Shown: positions 1 through 8,904 of the stretch, piece after piece | How the letters are laid out: each line of letters opens with the position of its first letter | Position numbering within the stretch: position 1 is the first letter of the stretch | Source: Duganella aquatilis | Lineage (GTDB): Bacteria > Pseudomonadota > Gammaproteobacteria > Burkholderiales > Burkholderiaceae_D | Length of the DNA stretch: 64,000 bases | Reading direction: 5' to 3' | Assembly: GCF_009674565.1 (NCBI RefSeq) | Contig: NZ_WKJL01000005.1 | Location: 124,001 to 188,000 of the forward strand | Notes under the pieces: model-generated | Database searches by the model: none | What the model was told of the DNA's origin: nothing | Seen by the model: the letters and a program-made list of their open reading frames with translations, nothing else | Translations under genes and position numbers: made by a program

Positions 1-198
1 GTGATGGCCGCCAAGGATGCGCGCGCCGGCGCCGACAGCGGCAAGGTGCTGTACGAAGTGGCCGACTTGTGGTTCCATACGCTGGTGCTGCTGGCGCAGT
101 TCGACCTCAAGCCGCAGCAGGTGCTCGATGAACTGGCGCGCCGCGAGGGCGTGTCCGGCATCGAGGAAAAAGCATCCCGTAAAGAATCATTGGAATAA
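1..198 (+). CDS. hisE: Phosphoribosyl-ATP diphosphatase HisE (C-terminal part, cut by window edge)
   Basis: The reading frame is open from the first base and ends at TAA 196-198, so the gene begins outside the window. The 65 visible residues carry the HisE hallmarks [14 protein letters not shown] and [17 protein letters not shown]. HisE hydrolyses phosphoribosyl-ATP to phosphoribosyl-AMP in the second step of histidine synthesis. It is followed 13 bp later by a HIT protein and then tatABC, an order common at the end of the his operon in Burkholderiales. The GTG at base 1 is an internal valine codon, not a start. Confidence 0.9.
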   Translation: MMAAKDARAGADSGKVLYEVADLWFHTLVLLAQFDLKPQQVLDELARREGVSGIEEKASRKESLE

Positions 199-211
199 TC
201 GGAGCCTCCGC

Positions 212-580
212 GTGGAAAACTGCATCTTTTGCAAAATAGCCGAAAAGAAAATTCCTTCTACCACCGTCTATGAGGACGAGGACTTGCTGGCGTTCAAGGA
301 CATCAATCCGGCCGCCCCGGTGCACTTGCTGGTGATTCCAAAGAAACATTTCGCCACGCTGCAGGACGCGGCCGGCGAACCGGCGCTGCTGGGCAAAATG
401 CTGGCGCTGGCCCCTCGCCTGGCAGAGGAATTTGGCTGCGCGGTCAGCTATGATGCGGACGGCGCGCCGGCCGCCGGATTCAAGACCGTGATCAACAGTG
501 GACCAGACGGCGGCCAAGAGGTGTACCATTTACACTTGCACGTGGTTGGCGGCGCGCATCCGTGGCGCGGCGAGCGTTGA
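212..580 (+). CDS. HIT (histidine triad) family nucleotide-binding hydrolase
   Basis: The 122-residue protein matches the usual length of HinT-type purine nucleoside phosphoramidases. It opens with VENCIFCKIAEKKIPS, whose CxxC is typical of the family. The active-site triad HLHLH lies at residues 106-110, followed by VVGG. The start is GTG 212: it is preceded by GGAG (201-204) at good spacing, and the family N-terminus begins exactly here, although the frame stays open further upstream. It sits between hisE and tatA and is probably cotranscribed with them. Its cellular substrate cannot be told from the sequence. Confidence 0.9.
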   Translation: MENCIFCKIAEKKIPSTTVYEDEDLLAFKDINPAAPVHLLVIPKKHFATLQDAAGEPALLGKMLALAPRLAEEFGCAVSYDADGAPAAGFKTVINSGPDGGQEVYHLHLHVVGGAHPWRGER

Positions 581-694
581 TTTAACGGCGATCGACCACA
601 CTTACGCCAGAGACTGCGCATCGCTTATACTGTCGCAGCAGTTCTGGGAATCAACGAATAAATCTGGAGCGCATGCGCTCCCAAGGGGAATATG

Positions 695-901
695 ATGGGT
701 TCATTTAGCATTTGGCACTGGCTGATCGTTCTGGTTATCGTGATGCTGGTGTTCGGCACCAAGAAACTGGGCAACATGGGTTCGGATATCGGCAAGGCCG
801 TCAAGGGCTTCAAAGATGGCGTAAAAGGTAACGACGAAGAGAAGCCGGCTCCGCCTGCCGCGCCTGGCACCATCGACGTCGATGCGAAAGAGAAGAAGTA
901 A
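695..901 (+). CDS. tatA: Sec-independent protein translocase subunit TatA
   Basis: TatA oligomerises to form the passage through which TatBC delivers folded twin-arginine substrates across the inner membrane. The 68-residue protein has one N-terminal membrane helix (about residues 5-20, [16 protein letters not shown]), the FGTKKL hinge, an amphipathic helix and a charged tail ending DVDAKEKK. Two adjacent ATGs occur at 692 and 695. The second is chosen because the AGGGG ribosome-binding site (684-688) is then 6 nt away and the product begins [10 protein letters not shown]. tatB follows 13 bp later. Confidence 0.93.
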   Translation: MGSFSIWHWLIVLVIVMLVFGTKKLGNMGSDIGKAVKGFKDGVKGNDEEKPAPPAAPGTIDVDAKEKK

Positions 902-914
902 GTAGCGCCTTCTT

Positions 915-1427
915 ATGATCGATCTCGGTCTTACCAAACTTGCTGTCATCGGCGTGATTGCGCTGGTCGTCATCGGTCCTGAAAAGCTGCCCAAGGTGGC
1001 GCGCATGGCCGGGACGCTGTACGGCCGCGCCCAGCGTTATCTGAACGACGTGAAATCCGAAGTCACGCGCGAGATCGAGCTGGAAGAGTTGAAAAACCTG
1101 CAAAAGGAAGTGCAGGACGCGGCCATGGCAGTCAAGACGGACGTGGAAAACTCGATTTCGCAGAATATGGCGGAAGTGGAAAACGCCTTCACCGAGATCG
1201 GCAACGATACGTCCTCGTCCGCGTATTCGCATAGTTCGTTCAACAGCGTGACCCCGGACGACCTGTCGCGCAAGGCGCGCGAGTTCCGCCGCAAGAAGCT
1301 GGTGCGCAATTCGGCCATTCCCAACTGGTACAAGCAGCGCACTGGCGGCAAGATGCACGTGACGTCCGGGGCGGCGCGGGTGGCCCGCTTCCGTCCGCGT
1401 GGTCCTACCAACAGCTCTTTCTATTAA
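915..1427 (+). CDS. tatB: Sec-independent protein translocase subunit TatB
   Basis: TatB forms the twin-arginine signal receptor with TatC. The 170-residue product starts MIDLGLTKLAVIGVIALVVIGPEKLP: a single membrane helix ending in the conserved GPEKLP, followed by a long charged amphipathic helix (about residues 25-75) and a basic, low-complexity C-terminus. TatB is distinguished from TatA by the GPEKLP motif and the greater length. tatC begins at the very next base after the stop, which indicates translational coupling in a tatABC operon. Confidence 0.93.
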   Translation: MIDLGLTKLAVIGVIALVVIGPEKLPKVARMAGTLYGRAQRYLNDVKSEVTREIELEELKNLQKEVQDAAMAVKTDVENSISQNMAEVENAFTEIGNDTSSSAYSHSSFNSVTPDDLSRKAREFRRKKLVRNSAIPNWYKQRTGGKMHVTSGAARVARFRPRGPTNSSFY

Positions 1428-2183
1428 ATGACTACACCTAACCAGGGCGAAGAGACCTTTATCTCTCACCTGATCGAACTGCGGGATCGTTTGGTCAAGG
1501 CGTCGATCGGCATTGCGCTGGTCTGCATCGGCCTGATGATCTGGCCGGGGCCTTCGCACATCTACGACATCATCGCCGAGCCGATGATCCGTTCGCTGCC
1601 GGTCGGCTCGAAGATGATCGCCACCGGCGTGATCTCGCCGTTCCTGGTGCCGATGAAGGTGACCCTGGTGATTTCCATCATCCTGTCGCTGCCGTGGGTG
1701 CTGTACCAGCTGTGGGCGTTTGTGGCGCCCGGCCTGTATGCGCATGAGAAGCGGCTGATCGCGCCGCTGGTGATTTCGTCGTCGGTGCTGTTCATGTCGG
1801 GCGTGGCGTTCTGCTACTTCCTGGTGTTCGGCCGGGTGTTCCAGTTCATTGCCGAGTTTTCGCCGCAGTCGATCGCGGTGACGCCGGACATCGAGAACTA
1901 CCTGGATTTCGTGATGTCGATGTGCCTGGCGTTTGGCGCGACGTTCGAGGTGCCGGTGGTGGTGGTGATCCTGGTGCGCATGGGTCTGGTCACGGTGGCC
2001 AAGCTGAAGGAGATTCGTCCTTATGCGATCGTCGGCGCCTTTGTGGTGGCCGCGATTGTGACGCCGCCGGATGCGGTCAGCATGTTCTCGCTGGCGATTC
2101 CGATGTGCCTGCTGTTCGAGCTGGGCCTGCTGGTGGCGCCGATGTTCGTACGCATGTCCACGGCCCCGGAAGAAAAAGCCTGA
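1428..2183 (+). CDS. tatC: Sec-independent protein translocase subunit TatC
   Basis: TatC is the polytopic core of the Tat translocon and binds the twin-arginine motif. The protein (251 residues) begins with the cytoplasmic segment EETFISHLIELRDRLVKA, containing the conserved HLxELRxRL motif, and has six predicted membrane spans. Characteristic segments include FVAPGLYAHEKR and GATFEVPVVVVILVRMG. The ATG abuts the tatB stop codon. The gene ends 1 bp before the convergent stop of the next gene, with no obvious separate terminator. Confidence 0.95.
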   Translation: MTTPNQGEETFISHLIELRDRLVKASIGIALVCIGLMIWPGPSHIYDIIAEPMIRSLPVGSKMIATGVISPFLVPMKVTLVISIILSLPWVLYQLWAFVAPGLYAHEKRLIAPLVISSSVLFMSGVAFCYFLVFGRVFQFIAEFSPQSIAVTPDIENYLDFVMSMCLAFGATFEVPVVVVILVRMGLVTVAKLKEIRPYAIVGAFVVAAIVTPPDAVSMFSLAIPMCLLFELGLLVAPMFVRMSTAPEEKA

Positions 2184-2184
2184 G

Positions 2185-2658
2185 CTAGGGCAAGCGGTCG
2201 ATGACCCGCACCAGCATGCCGATCGTAACGGCATGCAATGCCAGTGAAATTCCCACCATCCAATAGACGGTAACCAGCTTGCGGTCGATATATGCCCGCA
2301 AGCGCTGCTCCAGCGCTTCCAGCTTGGCATTGAATCGCCCTTCGAGTGCTTCCAGCTTGGCATTGAATCGCTCTTCCAGCGCCTCCAGTTTGGAATTGAA
2401 TTGCTCTTCCAGCGCCTCCAGTTTGGCATTCATTTCGGCACGAAGCGCATCGAATTTCTCGTTCATTTCGATACGCAACATTTCGATGCGCGCGGTCATG
2501 TCGGTTCTGAGCAGCACCAGCTCGCTTGGCGCGACAGTGGCTTCGGCCATTGCCTGACTCAGCGCTGCGGCTTGCGCCTCGGCCTGAGGCGCCGGGATGC
2601 CGGCTTCAATCAGACTTCTGGTGTATTCAAGGGTGTCGAATTTGATGGGCATATTCAT
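2185..2658 (-). CDS. DUF1640-like coiled-coil membrane-anchored protein with 11-residue repeats
   Basis: The 157-residue protein starts MNMPIKFDTLEYTRSLIEAG (MPIKF at 2652 is an alternative start). That N-terminus is typical of DUF1640 / CCDC90-like proteins. Residues about 45-118 form a continuous coiled coil, and one membrane helix (YWMVGISLALHAVTIGMLV) ends the protein. Inside the coil the 11-residue unit [FM]N[AS]KLEALEE[RQ] is repeated four to five times, encoded by about 33-bp tandem DNA repeats (roughly 2295-2460). The repeats are probably subject to copy-number change. Function is unknown; such proteins have been linked to membrane-tethered complexes, but nothing here fixes a role. 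Confidence 0.75.
   Translation of the reverse strand: MNMPIKFDTLEYTRSLIEAGIPAPQAEAQAAALSQAMAEATVAPSELVLLRTDMTARIEMLRIEMNEKFDALRAEMNAKLEALEEQFNSKLEALEERFNAKLEALEGRFNAKLEALEQRLRAYIDRKLVTVYWMVGISLALHAVTIGMLVRVIDRLP
2297..2450 (-). repeat. 33-bp tandem repeats inside the coiled-coil gene
   Basis: The plus strand shows recurring blocks of the form TCCAGCTTGGCATTGAAT / TCCAGTTTGGCATT at 33-bp intervals. They encode successive F/M-N-A/S-KLEALEE units on the minus strand. The copies are imperfect, differing mainly at GCTCTTCCAG versus CCCTTCGAG positions. The in-frame period of 11 codons matches an extended coiled-coil (hendecad) periodicity. Confidence 0.7.
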
Positions 2659-2680
2659 GTTACCTCCCCGATTTGATCGT

Positions 2681-2710
2681 AGCAGAAAACGGCTGATTCA
2701 CAGCCGTTCT
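2681..2710 (-). terminator. Probable rho-independent terminator of the DUF885 gene
   Basis: On the minus strand, AACGGCTG and CAGCCGTT form an 8-bp perfect stem around a 5-nt loop, followed by TTTTCT. It lies just past the stop of the minus-strand DUF885 gene (stop at 2756) and before the next minus-strand gene. Confidence 0.65.
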
Positions 2711-2755
2711 CCATCGTATCGAATCACATGCCCATCTGTTTGAGCGAACGCAGGA

Positions 2756-4672
2756 CTACTGCGTCATCAAGCCCTTGATCACGCGCACCGGCGCGCTGCC
2801 GTAGCTGAGGAATTGCTCGTGGAACTGCTTCAGGTTGAAGCTGGCGCCCAGCTGCTGCTTGCGCTGCTCGCGCAATTCCATGATCTCGCTGTAGCCGCTG
2901 AAGTAGCTGGTCAGCTGCACCGACGACACCTGCACGCGATGCCATTTCTCCACCGCCTCACTATGCGTCTGGAACGCCTGGCGCTGCAGCAGATCCACCG
3001 CCTGCTCTTCCGTCATGCCCAGCACGTGCACGCTGTAGTCGAGTATCGTGTTGGTCACGCTGCGCAGATTCCACTTCGACCACATCAGCCACATCTCCGG
3101 CGCGTTGTCGCCGTAGCCGGACTCCAGCATCATGCGCTCGCCATACACCGCCCAGCCTTCCACCATCGCGCCATTGCCGAAGATCGATTTGACGATCGAC
3201 GGCGAGCGGTTGGCGTAGACCAGCTGCGCATAGTGGCCCGGAATCGCCTCGTGGATATTCAGGATCTGCAGGATCCAGTAGTTGTACTCGCGCAGGCTGC
3301 TCTCGGCTGCTTCCGGCGTCGCGCCGTCCAGCGGCGTCACGTTGTAGTACGTGCGGTCCTGCGGACGATACGGCCCCGGCGCATCGATGCTGGCGCCCGC
3401 CACACCGGCCTGGTAGGCCGGCGTCGCGCGCACTTCCAGCTGCTTGTTCGGATCCAGCGTCAGCAGGTTGTGGCTGATCACCCAATCCTGCAACACCGGA
3501 ATCTGGCGCTTGATCTCGCTGACGAAATCCTCGCGCGCCACGTGACGCGCCGACAGCTTGTCGATCACCATGCCGATCTTGGCAAAGCGGTCGGCCGGCC
3601 TGGCGGCGCCGCCCATGGTCTTGTCCCACAGCTCGTCGGACAGCTTGTCCATATTCGCCAGCAGCTCTTCGCGCGCCGCCAGGGCTTTCTGATAGGTCTG
3701 CTCGGCGGTGCTGCCGGACTGGATATCGTAGGCAAACTTCTGCTCATACAGCTCCTTGCCCAGGCGGAAAGTGCGACGGCCCCTGCTGTCCATCTGCTTG
3801 TCCATCTCGGTCAGGAAAGCCACGTAGCCGTCCACCGCCATCAAGGCCGCGTTGACGCGCTGCGTGTACTGCTGCTTCTCCACCGGCGTCAGGATCGAGG
3901 CCTGCGCCACCTTGTCGACCTCGGCCAGCAGCGCCTGCACGCCGGGCGCCTGCGCAATCGCCAGGCGGGTGTGCTCGCGCGTCGGATTGACGATGTTGGC
4001 GCGCGCCGCCTCGTAGTAGGCCGGAATGCTGGCGATGCGCTTGAGCAGCGTGCGCAGGCGCTGCGGCTGGGCCGCGTATTCGGTGTTGAGGATCAGGTCG
4101 ATCGGACCGGCGACGTTGTAGCTGGCCGGATTCCATTCCCACTCGCGCAAGGTGGTCAGGCGGAAGCGGTCGCCATCGAGCTTGTTGAGCAGCAGCGCCA
4201 GGTCGGTGCGCTGCTTGGGCGCCAGCTTGCCGGCGTTGACGGCGGTCAGGCGCTGCTTCCAGTCGTCGATGAAGGCCAGTTCCTTGTCCTGCTCCGCCTT
4301 GTCGAACACGGTCAGCGTGGCGGCGGTGTCGTACTTGCCGGCGTAGATCGCGCTTTCCGAATCGATGCGCCACAGGGCGTTGAGGAACTGGTTGCTCAGG
4401 TTGTCGAACTGCCGGTCCTGCCAGCGCTCGGCCGCGACCTTCAGCGCCGGCACGGCGGCAACCGCGGCGACAGCCTTGGTCTTGCCGGGCGACTTGGCCG
4501 TTGACTTGCCTTTGCTCTTGGTGGATTTGGTGCTCTTGGCCTTGCTGGTGCTGGCCTTGGCGCTGCTTTTCTTGGTGGGAGCAGCCTTGTGGTGGTGTGT
4601 GGCGGCGCCGGCTGGCGCGGCGGCAAGAGCCGCCATCAGCGCAGCCAATGCAAATCTTGTCTTAATCATCAT
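2756..4672 (-). CDS. DUF885 family secreted protein with lysine/serine-rich linker
   Basis: The 638-residue protein has a signal peptide (MIKTRFALAALMAALAAAPAGAA), then about 45 residues of Lys/Ser/Thr/Ala repeats resembling a histone H1 tail, and then a DUF885 domain from about residue 80 onward. DUF885 proteins are metallopeptidase-like; the putative zinc motif HEAIPGHY (His-Glu...Gly-His) is present, as is the conserved EGWAVYGERM further on. It is probably an exported or periplasmic peptidase, but its substrate is unknown. Two adjacent ATGs (4672, 4669) could start it. It lies downstream of the SNF2 helicase on the same strand, with a 74-bp gap. Confidence 0.85.
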   Translation of the reverse strand: MMIKTRFALAALMAALAAAPAGAATHHHKAAPTKKSSAKASTSKAKSTKSTKSKGKSTAKSPGKTKAVAAVAAVPALKVAAERWQDRQFDNLSNQFLNALWRIDSESAIYAGKYDTAATLTVFDKAEQDKELAFIDDWKQRLTAVNAGKLAPKQRTDLALLLNKLDGDRFRLTTLREWEWNPASYNVAGPIDLILNTEYAAQPQRLRTLLKRIASIPAYYEAARANIVNPTREHTRLAIAQAPGVQALLAEVDKVAQASILTPVEKQQYTQRVNAALMAVDGYVAFLTEMDKQMDSRGRRTFRLGKELYEQKFAYDIQSGSTAEQTYQKALAAREELLANMDKLSDELWDKTMGGAARPADRFAKIGMVIDKLSARHVAREDFVSEIKRQIPVLQDWVISHNLLTLDPNKQLEVRATPAYQAGVAGASIDAPGPYRPQDRTYYNVTPLDGATPEAAESSLREYNYWILQILNIHEAIPGHYAQLVYANRSPSIVKSIFGNGAMVEGWAVYGERMMLESGYGDNAPEMWLMWSKWNLRSVTNTILDYSVHVLGMTEEQAVDLLQRQAFQTHSEAVEKWHRVQVSSVQLTSYFSGYSEIMELREQRKQQLGASFNLKQFHEQFLSYGSAPVRVIKGLMTQ

Positions 4673-4746
4673 TATGCAGCCTTGTATCTGAAGCGGAGGA
4701 GATTATCACTAATCCGACCGCTTGAGAGCGCTCGATACAAGCCGAA

Positions 4747-7700
4747 TTACTTTTTCAAGCCCTCTTGCAGCATCGCTAACATTTCGCCGGCCGACATGCG
4801 GCCGCTGACATCGCTGCCCTCCAGCAGGCTGTCGGCCAGGTCGCGCTTGTGCTGGTGCAGGTCGACGATGCCTTCCTCGATGGTGTGGCGCGCCACCAGG
4901 CGGTAGATGGTCACCGGCCGCAACTGGCCCATGCGGTGCGCGCGGTCGGAGGCCTGGTCTTCCACCGCCGGATTCCACCATGGGTCCATGTGGATCACGT
5001 AATCGGCCGCCGTCAGGTTGATGCCGACGCCGCCCGCCTTCAGCGAAATCAGGAACACGTCGCCGACGCCGGCCTGGAAGGCGTCCACGCGCTTCTTGCG
5101 GTCGGCCATGGAGGTCGAGCCGTCCAGGTACTGGTAGCTGACGCCCTGCGCGTCCAGATGGTCGCGAATCAGCGCCAGGTGGTCGACGAACTGGCTGAAT
5201 ACCAGCACCTTGTGCTTGTTCTCCAGCAGGCCTTCCAGCAGGTGCGCGAAGGCCGCCAGCTTGCTGCTGGCCAGGTTCAGTTCCGGTGCGATCAGGTTCG
5301 GATTGCAGCAGGCGCGGCGCAGCTTCATGATCTCGGCCAGGATCTGGATCGATTTCTTCTCGGCCGGTCCTTCGACTGCTTCCAGATTTTCCAGCGCGGC
5401 GCGGCGCAGCGATTCGTACAGCGCCGTTTCGTCGGCCGACAGGTCGACTTCCAGCGTGATCTCGGTACGCGACGGCAGCTCGGTCAGCACCTGCGCCTTG
5501 GTGCGGCGCAGGATGAACGGCTGGATCAAACGGCGCAGGCGCTTGCGCGCGCCCAGTTCGGCGCGGTGATCCTGCGGCTTTTCAATCGGCGCGGCGAAGC
5601 GCAGGTTGAATTGCTCGATGCTGCCCAGCAGGCCGGGATTGATGAAGCGGAACAGGTTCCACAATTCGCCGAGGTGGTTTTCCAGCGGCGTGCCGGTGAC
5701 GGCGATGCGGAAGTCGCCCTTCAGCGCCATCACGGCGGCCGAGCGCTTGGTGGCGGCGTTCTTGATGGCCTGCGCTTCATCGAGCACGATGGTGTTCCAC
5801 TGCACGCCCGCAAACAGCGGCGATTCCAGCTGCAGCAGGCCGTAGCTGGTCACCACCACGTCGTAGGCGTGCAGATTGTTCAGCACTTCGGCGCGGTCGC
5901 CGGCGCCGAACAGCTGCACGTTCAGCGTCGGCGCGAAGCGCGCGGCTTCGCTCATCCAGTTCATGCAGACCGAGGTCGGCGCGATCACCAGCGTCGGGCC
6001 TTGCGGTGCGCGCGATAGCATCAGCGCCAGCGCCTGCAGGGTTTTGCCGAGGCCCATGTCGTCGGCCAGGCAGGCGCCCACGCCCCAATGCGCGAGGCGC
6101 GACAGCCAGTTGTAGCCCTCGACCTGGTAGTCGCGTAGCTCCGCCTGCAGGGTGCTTGGCAGCTGCGGCTCAAAGACAGTCTGCTCCTGCATGCGCGCCA
6201 GGTGCTCTTTCCACAGCTTGTCGGATTTCAGGCCGCCGACGTCGTCGGCCAGTTCTTCCAGCGCGAAGGAGGCCAGCGGATGCACGCGCACGCCGTCGGC
6301 GGTGATCTCGCCGTAGGCCGAGACTTCCTGCAGGCGGCGGTACAACTCTTCGGTGAGCGCCATGTAGCGGTTCTCGCCCAGTTCGACGAAGCGGCCCTGG
6401 CTTTTCTGCATCATCTCCAGCAGCGTGCGCAGGTCGATCACCTTGTCTTCATCGACCTTCAGTTCACCGCTGGCCGCGAACCAGTCCTTGTTGCTCTTGA
6501 TGGCGAGGCGCAGATGCTTGGTCTCGACCTTGGCAGTGACGCGGAAGCTTTCGCCTTCCGGCCAGGCGATGACGATGCTGGCCGGGTCCAGCTCCTGCAA
6601 CTCCACCAGCAATTGCAGGCACAGCGCCGGCTGGCCGAGCAGCCATTCGCCGTGGTCCTGTTCCGCCGATTCCAGCACCGGGCATTTGGCGATCAGGTCG
6701 CGCTCCGCATCGCGTTCGTCGATCAGTTTGCGACGCGCCTGCACCGGCTTGCCGCCGATGTCGGCGATCACGCTGTCGGCGCCGTCGCCCGGCTTGTAGT
6801 AGGCGCCGTTGACCAGCGGCCGCACCAGGATCTGCATCTTCAGACCGTGCTGATACGGCAGCAGGTGCAGGTGCAGGCGCATGTCGGCCTCCATCTGCTC
6901 CATGTCCGGCGCGGCGCCGCCGATTTCCGATTGCACCGTCACCAGCGACGAGATGGCGCTGATAGCGGACAGCACCTGCTGCTCCGCGTGCGCCGGCACA
7001 TTCAGCGCATCGCCGACGATGGCGGCGATGCGGCGGTGTTCGTCGAGGATGGTGACCACGCGCAGGCGGGTTGGGGTTTCCTTGGTGATCACCACCGAGG
7101 AGCTGTCGTCGGGGATCGGCGGCTGCAAGCGCAGTTCCAGGTTGCCCGGACTTTTCTTGATCAGCAGTTCAGGCTCGCCGGACAGCATCTCGACGCGCAT
7201 GTCCGGCAGGTCGGACCAGAACAGCAGCGGGTGATTCACCAGCGTCGGCGCGGCGCGCTGCGGGTCGATCTCGTAGGTCAGGCCGGTGGACTGGTAGCCG
7301 CGATGGGCGACGGTGATCGCTTCCGCCGCGCGGATGTCCTGCGGCGTCAGGAAATCGAACTGCTCGGATTCGAAGCGCAGGCGCTTCAGGCCCACGGCGC
7401 GGCCCTTGCTCCACAGGCCGCGCGCATCGCGCTTCTGCTCCAGCGGCACGATGTCGGTCAGGCCGTGGCGGTTATCGTAGGTCAGCAGCCACACCAGGCG
7501 CGAGCTGCCCGCCGCATCGGGCGCGGACGGCTGGTGCAGGTTGATCAGCGCGGTGAGCTGGCGCTGCCAGCCTTCCTGCCGTTCGAACCAGGTGCTCAGG
7601 TCGGGGAAACCGAAGCGCGAGCGCAGCGCCTGCGCGTGCGTCTGCATCTCGGCGTCGCCCATCTGGCCCAGCAGCGCCGCGGCCTGGCCGGCGATGAACA

Positions 7701-8904
7701 TATAGCCGGCGCGCTCGGCGTTCTTCACCAGCTCCTGCAACTGCTCCTTGCGCTCCTGCAGTTGCGGCAGCGAGAGCCAGAAGTACAGCAGGAACTGAAA
7801 CACCTGCGTTTGCAGGCCCGGTTCCCACGCCAGGTTGGCGATGGCGTCGGTCTGCATGACGCCGGCGCGGACCTGGCGCAGCATGTCGATCTGCTGGTGC
7901 ACCGAGCTGTCGTGGTTCTTCGGCAGCTTGACGGCGATTTCCAGGTAGGCTTCCACCGCCTTCAAGTGCTTGGCGTCGCCGCTGCGCAGCATCGACAGCA
8001 GGTACAGGTAGCTGCCCATGCCGGCAAACAGGTGCTTGCGCTTGCCGGTGTCGCGGCGCAGGGTTTTCAGCGCGGCGTCGAAGCCGATGATGGCGGCGCT
8101 GGCGGCGCCGCGCAGCAGCACGATGACGCTGGCGAGGTATTGGCTTTGCGGGCCGGCGGTGCGTTCCAGATAGCGCTTGGCGTCATCCAGGCGGCCGCAC
8201 AGCAGCGCGTCTTCCGCCATGGCCATGCGCAGTTCGGCGTTGATGTCGCCGTGGCGACGCTGCATGTGCATCTCGCAGAATTCGCGGATGGCCGGCGCGG
8301 TGGCCGGTTCATGCTGGGCGTTGTGCATCAGGACCGCCAGCACGTCGTCCTGCAGCAGCGGGTTGACCAGCGCGATCATGCCCGGCTCGAACGGCCGGCC
8401 GAAGATGTCGACGATAGGATGCAGCTGCGCCGCTTCGTAGCTGCCCAGGCAGAAGGCCAGCACCTGCTGGATCTGCTGCGGGCCGTGGCCGCGCAAGAGG
8501 CCCATGCGCAGGCGCGCCATGCCGGCGCGGTAGCTGCGCGGTTCCATGCTGTTCCAGGTCTGGCGCATCGGCACCAGTTCGGCGTAGGCGGCGCACAGGT
8601 CTTCCAGCGCATGGGTGCCGATGGCGGCGCGCAGCGCGGGCCAGCGCAGCTTGGGATTGCAGACAAAGCCGCGTCCCGTCACCACGCTGATGAAGGCCAG
8701 GCGCTCCAGTTTTTGCAGGGCTTCGTCCAGCGTGCCCACCGTGTACAGGTTGCCGTCGTCATCGAATTCAATGCGCGCGTGGATCAGGTGATCGAGCACC
8801 AGCGTGCGTCCGGCCGGCTCGCCGATCAGGGCGAGCAGGGCGAGGATCATTTTTTCGTTGAAGGGCAGCGCGTCGAATTCGGCGAGCAGCTTGGGATCGG
8901 TCAT
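4747..8904 (-). CDS. Large SNF2-family DEAD/DEAH-box helicase
   Basis: This 1385-residue protein has a helical N-terminal half of about 880 residues with no recognised domain, followed by a complete SNF2 ATPase. Visible motifs: motif I DDMGLGKT (near residue 949), motif II DEAQ (near 1040), motif III VTGTPLENH, LRRTKAQV, and motif VI SDRAHRMGQ (near 1317). Family members translocate on duplex DNA and remodel protein-DNA complexes; bacterial members such as RapA recycle RNA polymerase, but this one lacks a RapA-like layout. Its ATG overlaps the stop of the upstream S9 peptidase gene by 4 bp (ATGA), so the two are translationally coupled. The pairing is unexplained. Confidence 0.9.
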   Translation of the reverse strand: MTDPKLLAEFDALPFNEKMILALLALIGEPAGRTLVLDHLIHARIEFDDDGNLYTVGTLDEALQKLERLAFISVVTGRGFVCNPKLRWPALRAAIGTHALEDLCAAYAELVPMRQTWNSMEPRSYRAGMARLRMGLLRGHGPQQIQQVLAFCLGSYEAAQLHPIVDIFGRPFEPGMIALVNPLLQDDVLAVLMHNAQHEPATAPAIREFCEMHMQRRHGDINAELRMAMAEDALLCGRLDDAKRYLERTAGPQSQYLASVIVLLRGAASAAIIGFDAALKTLRRDTGKRKHLFAGMGSYLYLLSMLRSGDAKHLKAVEAYLEIAVKLPKNHDSSVHQQIDMLRQVRAGVMQTDAIANLAWEPGLQTQVFQFLLYFWLSLPQLQERKEQLQELVKNAERAGYMFIAGQAAALLGQMGDAEMQTHAQALRSRFGFPDLSTWFERQEGWQRQLTALINLHQPSAPDAAGSSRLVWLLTYDNRHGLTDIVPLEQKRDARGLWSKGRAVGLKRLRFESEQFDFLTPQDIRAAEAITVAHRGYQSTGLTYEIDPQRAAPTLVNHPLLFWSDLPDMRVEMLSGEPELLIKKSPGNLELRLQPPIPDDSSSVVITKETPTRLRVVTILDEHRRIAAIVGDALNVPAHAEQQVLSAISAISSLVTVQSEIGGAAPDMEQMEADMRLHLHLLPYQHGLKMQILVRPLVNGAYYKPGDGADSVIADIGGKPVQARRKLIDERDAERDLIAKCPVLESAEQDHGEWLLGQPALCLQLLVELQELDPASIVIAWPEGESFRVTAKVETKHLRLAIKSNKDWFAASGELKVDEDKVIDLRTLLEMMQKSQGRFVELGENRYMALTEELYRRLQEVSAYGEITADGVRVHPLASFALEELADDVGGLKSDKLWKEHLARMQEQTVFEPQLPSTLQAELRDYQVEGYNWLSRLAHWGVGACLADDMGLGKTLQALALMLSRAPQGPTLVIAPTSVCMNWMSEAARFAPTLNVQLFGAGDRAEVLNNLHAYDVVVTSYGLLQLESPLFAGVQWNTIVLDEAQAIKNAATKRSAAVMALKGDFRIAVTGTPLENHLGELWNLFRFINPGLLGSIEQFNLRFAAPIEKPQDHRAELGARKRLRRLIQPFILRRTKAQVLTELPSRTEITLEVDLSADETALYESLRRAALENLEAVEGPAEKKSIQILAEIMKLRRACCNPNLIAPELNLASSKLAAFAHLLEGLLENKHKVLVFSQFVDHLALIRDHLDAQGVSYQYLDGSTSMADRKKRVDAFQAGVGDVFLISLKAGGVGINLTAADYVIHMDPWWNPAVEDQASDRAHRMGQLRPVTIYRLVARHTIEEGIVDLHQHKRDLADSLLEGSDVSGRMSAGEMLAMLQEGLKK

